A stretch of DNA of 64,000 bases from Ophioderma brevispina (Eukaryota > Echinodermata > Ophiuroidea > Amphilepidida > Ophiodermatidae), in assembly GCA_023653785.1 (NCBI GenBank), contig JAMKCH010011800.1, positions 1 through 64,000 on the forward strand. Reading direction: 5' to 3'. Positions 59,425-64,000 of the stretch are shown here, one piece after another (within the stretch, counting starts at the first letter, position 1; each line of letters starts with the position of its first letter). A model generated the notes under the pieces. It was given only the letters and a program-made list of their open reading frames with translations, was not told where the DNA came from and ran no database searches. A program made the position numbers and the translations under genes.

Positions 59425-59535
59425 CAACGTTACGAGATTTTTTTTTTAAATAACGAGATGTTATTAATTTGATCTCAAAATAACGTGTTGCCATTTCGAA
59501 ATTACGAGACATAACAACAGGATATCTTAAAGTTA
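59425..59535. repeat. AACGAGA-type degenerate repeat
   Basis: GTTACGAGATTTTT, AATAACGAGATGTTATT, TCAAAATAACGTG and AAATTACGAGACATAA are related boxes in alternating orientations. Confidence 0.5.
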
Positions 59536-59609
59536 AGAGTTTTTTCTGAATTAAAGTGTCTTTCCTTGACGAGGCTATTGGGCGGCTTCAAAATTCATCC
59601 ACTGATTCA

Positions 59610-59799
59610 GACCGATGTAGATAGAAGTAATTATAGTCCGCCGTACTCATAGTCCGGCTACAACAGTAAAGAATAGGGTACTGGATTCAGTTGACTCTTC
59701 ACGAAACATTAGTTTCATGCTTTATTCGGTTATCGTCTATGGAGCCCGGACTGTGCTCTCGGCGGACTATATCTACTTTCTCACCGGTTTCTATTGGTC
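59610..59799. mobile_element. 190-bp foldback element
   Basis: GACCGATGTAGATAGAAG...TATAGTCCGCCG...AGTCCGGCT on the left mirrors AGCCCGGACT...CGGCGGACTATA...CTACTTTCTCACCGGTTTCT...GGTC on the right, with gaps. No ORF. Confidence 0.65.
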
Positions 59800-62400
59800 T
59801 AAACAATGAAACAGGGTTTAAAGGCCGTTAACCGTCAGTCAATCGGGGTTTGATTTTCAACGATGCCTAAAACTAATTTTAACGAGACCCGTTAATTTGA
59901 TATTTATTTCTTTATTTTGTATTTTTTCTCATAGAAAAATTCTCACAAAATTGATGAAAGTTGGACATGTAAGGATAACGGGAAAAAATGTTATTCTTTA
60001 TTATGAACGTCTTGGTAATAGCTAGTGTATTGCGTAGTTGTGAATTTTGATATGCATACAGAAGATCCTAGAGTACAGTCACAAATGTTAATGATATTAA
60101 ACATACAAATTTACATGATGTGTAAGCAATTGCTCATTTTCATGTCTAGAAATAATTGATGATTTATAAAAGTAACCATTTTTATACTATTTAAGTACGT
60201 TAGGAGCTGTAGACTACAGTTTCTAACGGACGTGAAAATTGAATTGAATGGTTTTACGTGTATTACTCGCAAGGTTACTGCTGAACATCGCAGGAGGGCA
60301 AGATAGTCACTTAATCAAAAATCCTTACTTCTTCTAGCAACGGTGATGATGAATGAACAGTAACAAACATCCTCAGAGGACAAAAAGGTGTTTTATCTAG
60401 AACTCCAAGGTAATTTGTTCGGTTAAGTATCTTGAGCGGATAATTTTGGTTCGATCGATTTTCAACAGAAGAAAGAAATCTCGCATTTCGCAATGCGGTG
60501 CGACGCCAAAGATTGCGTCGGAGAGAGAGGCAATGTTTTCGTGATGCATCATGGGAAGACGTCAATATCCAAGGAGCCCGCGTTACGTTAATGCAAATAT
60601 TACACAAGAACATGTCATGGACTGTCATATTATTGTCACATATGGTTGGTGCGTGCAAATGCGCACTAAAAGTTTATTAACAATAAAGTAAACCCGGGTT
60701 GCTTTCTCGATCACACAAACTCTTTCGTGAAGCTCTTTTCAACTAATAATAACACTACTTGCGGTTAATTCAATAGGAATTGGACGACGATCCCCCTTGT
60801 GACTCTTGGTAAAAATTGGACTGGCGAGGGTAACCGCTGGTGGCGCGCCCGTTATTATTGCGAAAATTCCACATCGCGGACTGGAGATTACAAATTCTCT
60901 TCGAAACCCGTCAAGCAAACTAAAGGAAAAATGTCATGATTCTGAATATTTAGAAAATTTGTGATAGATGGAAGCCAATATGATCTTTAAAATGTTATTA
61001 AAACAAAATAAGTGAAAAATTGTCCAAATTTGTTGAGTATTTGCCCTTTTCATTTCCCGCCCAATAGCTTACTCGAAAACGATTCCGACAAATCCACATC
61101 GCAGGCAAATGGTGACGTCAAAGTGATGGACCATCCACATAATTTACGACGTCGTTGTAACCATCATATCGCAGTGTTGCCACTTGCAAGTCATAATTAA
61201 ACACAAACGAAATAAAAACAAAATATGTCATTCTGTAACTTTTTTTTTTTTTCGAATTTTTATTATTACTTTCATTAATCCATCTATTATAGGGTCAGCA
61301 ATAACAATTCGAGTCAACACGATGTTTTTTGGTCATCACTTTGACGTCAACAGGAGAGCAAAATTGGGCCTGCTTTTGATCATGAAGCCGTGGCGAAAAA
61401 TCCGCGCGCGTTTTCCTTCTTGTCGTATGTCAAAACAGCAAAAATTAAAATGCATCTATTTGTTAATTTTTTACATCAAATGTTTGATTTTTTTCGGGAA
61501 TTCGTGATGTATGTATATATATTTTATAATGTAAGTCAAACTGAGCTTGACAAAAACTCTTGACATATTTCCTTTAATATTAACTACTGTCAATGAATCG
61601 TTTTGGACGCTTAGTGTATAAGGGGCCTATGAACTCAAGGTTCGGTTTATGGCGTCTCGTGTTGGAACGCAACATAACTTTTGACTTTTTTTCTCTCTCT
61701 CACGTACTAACCACATTCGTAAAATATCAAAATATAAGCAAGTTACTAGTTATATTAGTTTTGGGCATTCAAGGGTTTCGTTTGCATATAAAAGCACAGA
61801 AGCAAGAAGTAAGTACTCAAGAAGTACTCATCAAGGAGTAAGGTCAAGAATAAACGTTGACATGTTCAGCTATGGTACTCCTAGTAATTAATATATACCT
61901 AAGGATTCACACCGGTAAATAACATGAGAAACGGAGGTAAGTCTAGGCCCCTCTGCAAATAACAATGTTTTTATGGGGACCGGTTTCTAAGTGTACCCTT
62001 AAATAAATGAGAGAAATGGTGAGATCTGGGCTGAAAATCATGCTTGATCTATATTAAGTATAAAATCTGTATATGAATATCAAGAAAGGTTGGCATTGAT
62101 ATTTTTTTATCTGACATACCAATATTAACCTATTCTTACAGGGAACACCTGTCCATGATGTATACTAGTCTTCACTGTCCAATAGCTCGAAAAAACTGAG
62201 GATAACTACCCTAATCTCATGACTGATCAGGTAGGAGATATGATGATCTTCGTTCAAAATGTTAGCTTTAAGGTCTGAGATGTTCCATTGAGGAGAAAAT
62301 GACGTTTTCATTTCACTCATTTTGTACAGGAACGAGTAGGATTTGTATTTAGCAGGGTAAAACCCTAAGCTCTTCGTTTTCTTTCTATTTACATGACTTT
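59800..62400. other. Noncoding spacer
   Basis: Contains TGACGTCAAAGTGATG at 61112 and its inverse at 61332, and a T run at 61240-61252. ORFs at 60311-60680 overlap on both strands without a recognisable domain. Confidence 0.4.
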
Positions 62401-62401
62401 T

Positions 62402-62700
62402 AGGGGCACATGTGGTCCAGTAGATAAAGCGTCCGACCCGCACGCCAAAGTTCGTGAGTCTGAGCCCCGCTGCGCTGTGGTCAATGTGTTTCGCCAATGA
62501 GTAAGGCGCTTTACCTCAATTACTCCTCTCTACCCAGGTGTATAAATGGGTACCGGCATTATTCAATGTTGGGAAGGTAACAGACTCGCTGTAGAGGAGA
62601 TGTACCGATACCCCTACAACAACATCATATGGTGGATTCTGGCCCAATCGCTTCGAAAGAGAGATGGGCACTCCGTTCCTGTGTATACAGGTCCGTCCCC
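62402..62700 (+). mobile_element. tRNA-derived SINE (plus strand), complete copy
   Basis: The head GGGGCACATGTGGTCCAGTA then GATAAAGCG (A-box-like) leads to a B-box-like GAGTCTGAGCCCC. The body has AAGGCGCTTTACC and CCAGGTGTATAAATGGGTAC, a phrase common in SINEs of aquatic invertebrates. The 3' part TGGTGGATTCTGGCCCAATC...ACAGGTCCGTCCCC is shared with the 49.1-kb copy. Confidence 0.75.
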
Positions 62701-62719
62701 ATTACCTTACTTGACTGTG

Positions 62720-64000
62720 CCTTACTTGACTATAAGCTTTATATTCAATTTCCAAAACGGATTCTACCTAGCATTTATACCCTTTGACATGATACCACTA
62801 ACTAGGATGCCGTAAAGCTAAAAATCTTGTGCGCACTACTTTGCATGGCATCTTGAAATGTCTGACAATGCACTAGTTATAAGCTGTTATATTATTCAGA
62901 AAGTGATATCATTTCATGATTGGTATTGTACAGTGGTATTTCTTTTCTCAAACTAAACGGCAGGGCAGCAAATTTGATATAATTTACTCAGCTCTCATCA
63001 ATTTCGCCTCGATTGGTCCATTATCAGCCGTACCGTCTACAAAGCATCTCGGCTTTTCGATGCACGTTACGTTCAGTGATTCATAACATTCATTTTCTGG
63101 ATACCATGTATTTAAAATCTGGTCATTAGGTGAAGAGATTCAACTATACAAATACAAATTAACTATTGAAATGAAAGATCCCAATTAGCGACATTTTCCT
63201 GCCTTGAAATTCAACCAAGAGATTTTACAACGTAAACAATCACGCGTGAAAGTACATGCTGTTCTAGCCTTGATTTTCTGCGTTAAACTTTTTAGTGTGT
63301 TGCTTGGACGGTACTATTCAAGGTGCATTTCGGGTAATATCTATCTTTCGACAAACTCGCAAAAAACCGTGGACGGTAGCTGTATTGATTTTGACGTAAA
63401 TATTAAAATATTTACGTCATTGTTCCGACAAGCACACGCCATATTGTTGAAAACTGACTCCATCAAAGAAAAAAAATATTCAAATAATTCGTATAAATCC
63501 ATGCTACAGTCCTTTCCAGTTATTTGAAAACAATTTCTTAATTTAGGTAAAATTTTACTTAATTGAGATAAATTTTGCATATTTTGGGTTACAATATTTA
63601 CTTAATTATTATGGAGTTCTATTTTTACATAGTTTATGTATTTTTTTACATAATATTTTTCTCTGTGCAAACATCGAAATTGTTTACAAATAAGTGGAGG
63701 AAGTGATTATAAGATGGGTTCATTTGAGTATGTTTGACTCATTTACTTTTGCAGGACTCGCTACTTAAAGAACGTCAAGAGTGTTTATTGATATTCCACT
63801 AAGGCCGGGCGTCTTTCGACCCTTTGCACTTTGCACCGCAGTCAGATATGATGGGATAAAGAATCTAATTTAGGGCACGTTTCATGTAAAATTAACCAAA
63901 CCCTGAAAGCAAGAAAATCTTGTCTAAATAACGAAACACCCACACTTATGTCTTATTCACCAATACTTTAAAGTCATTAAATGATAAATGAAATATTTAC
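62720..64000. other. Noncoding AT-rich spacer to the window end
   Basis: ORFs at 63204-63527 and 63341-63580 overlap on opposite strands. A local inverted repeat TTGACGTAAATATT / AATATTTACGTCA lies at 63390-63418. No gene supported. Confidence 0.4.

Overview
This is an AT-rich, intron- and transposon-dominated stretch of a metazoan nuclear genome. The repeat types point to a marine invertebrate: tRNA-derived SINEs with B boxes, many short TIR/foldback DNA elements, degraded LINEs, and long TAG/TG/TC microsatellites. An echinoderm, hemichordate or cephalochordate is plausible, but the sequence alone does not settle it. I see no operons, CRISPR arrays, phage genes or rRNA. Nearly all short ORFs are chance frames or translations of microsatellites.

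The one well-supported gene is on the + strand from about 24.5 to 54.7 kb. Three coding exons at 24566-24808, 41566-41622 and 53381-53680 join in phase 0. They are followed by one of two possible phase-0 terminal exons (54052-54180 or 54589-54666). The product is a four-transmembrane protein of about 225 or 242 residues that resembles the vertebrate TMEM196 family: an acidic N-tail, four hydrophobic segments, a P-x-W-S-G motif before TM2, and a charged C-tail. Introns 1 and 2 (about 16.8 and 11.8 kb) carry most of the repeats. A noncoding first exon may lie upstream, with a donor at 21299 and an acceptor ending at 24456.

Layout: 1-9.1 kb is featureless AT-rich DNA. 9.1-11.8 kb holds trinucleotide and TG microsatellites. 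13.7-16.7 kb is a SINE/LINE cluster whose reverse transcriptase gene is interrupted by a 168-base A tract. 18.5-19.8 kb holds two L1/Tx1-like LINE pieces in opposite orientation. 22-23.3 kb holds a SINE-like repeat and a GC-rich foldback. 26.1-27.2 kb is a duplicated 440-bp unit framed by TG repeats. 29.3-30.4, 35.4-36.3 and 40.5-41.4 kb are elements with inverted ends. 37.9-39.1 kb is a tandem duplication in which only one copy carries a TIR element. 42.3 and 57.5 kb are two members of a hairpin family. 49.1, 53.2 and 62.4 kb are SINEs. 52.8-53.1, 54.8-55.2 and 59.6-59.8 kb are TIR or foldback elements.

I found no convincing new functional system. The most informative items are the alternative 3' ends of the TMEM196-like gene, the TIR element with an internal empty-site control, the poly-A tract inside the LINE, and the TG-framed tandem unit.
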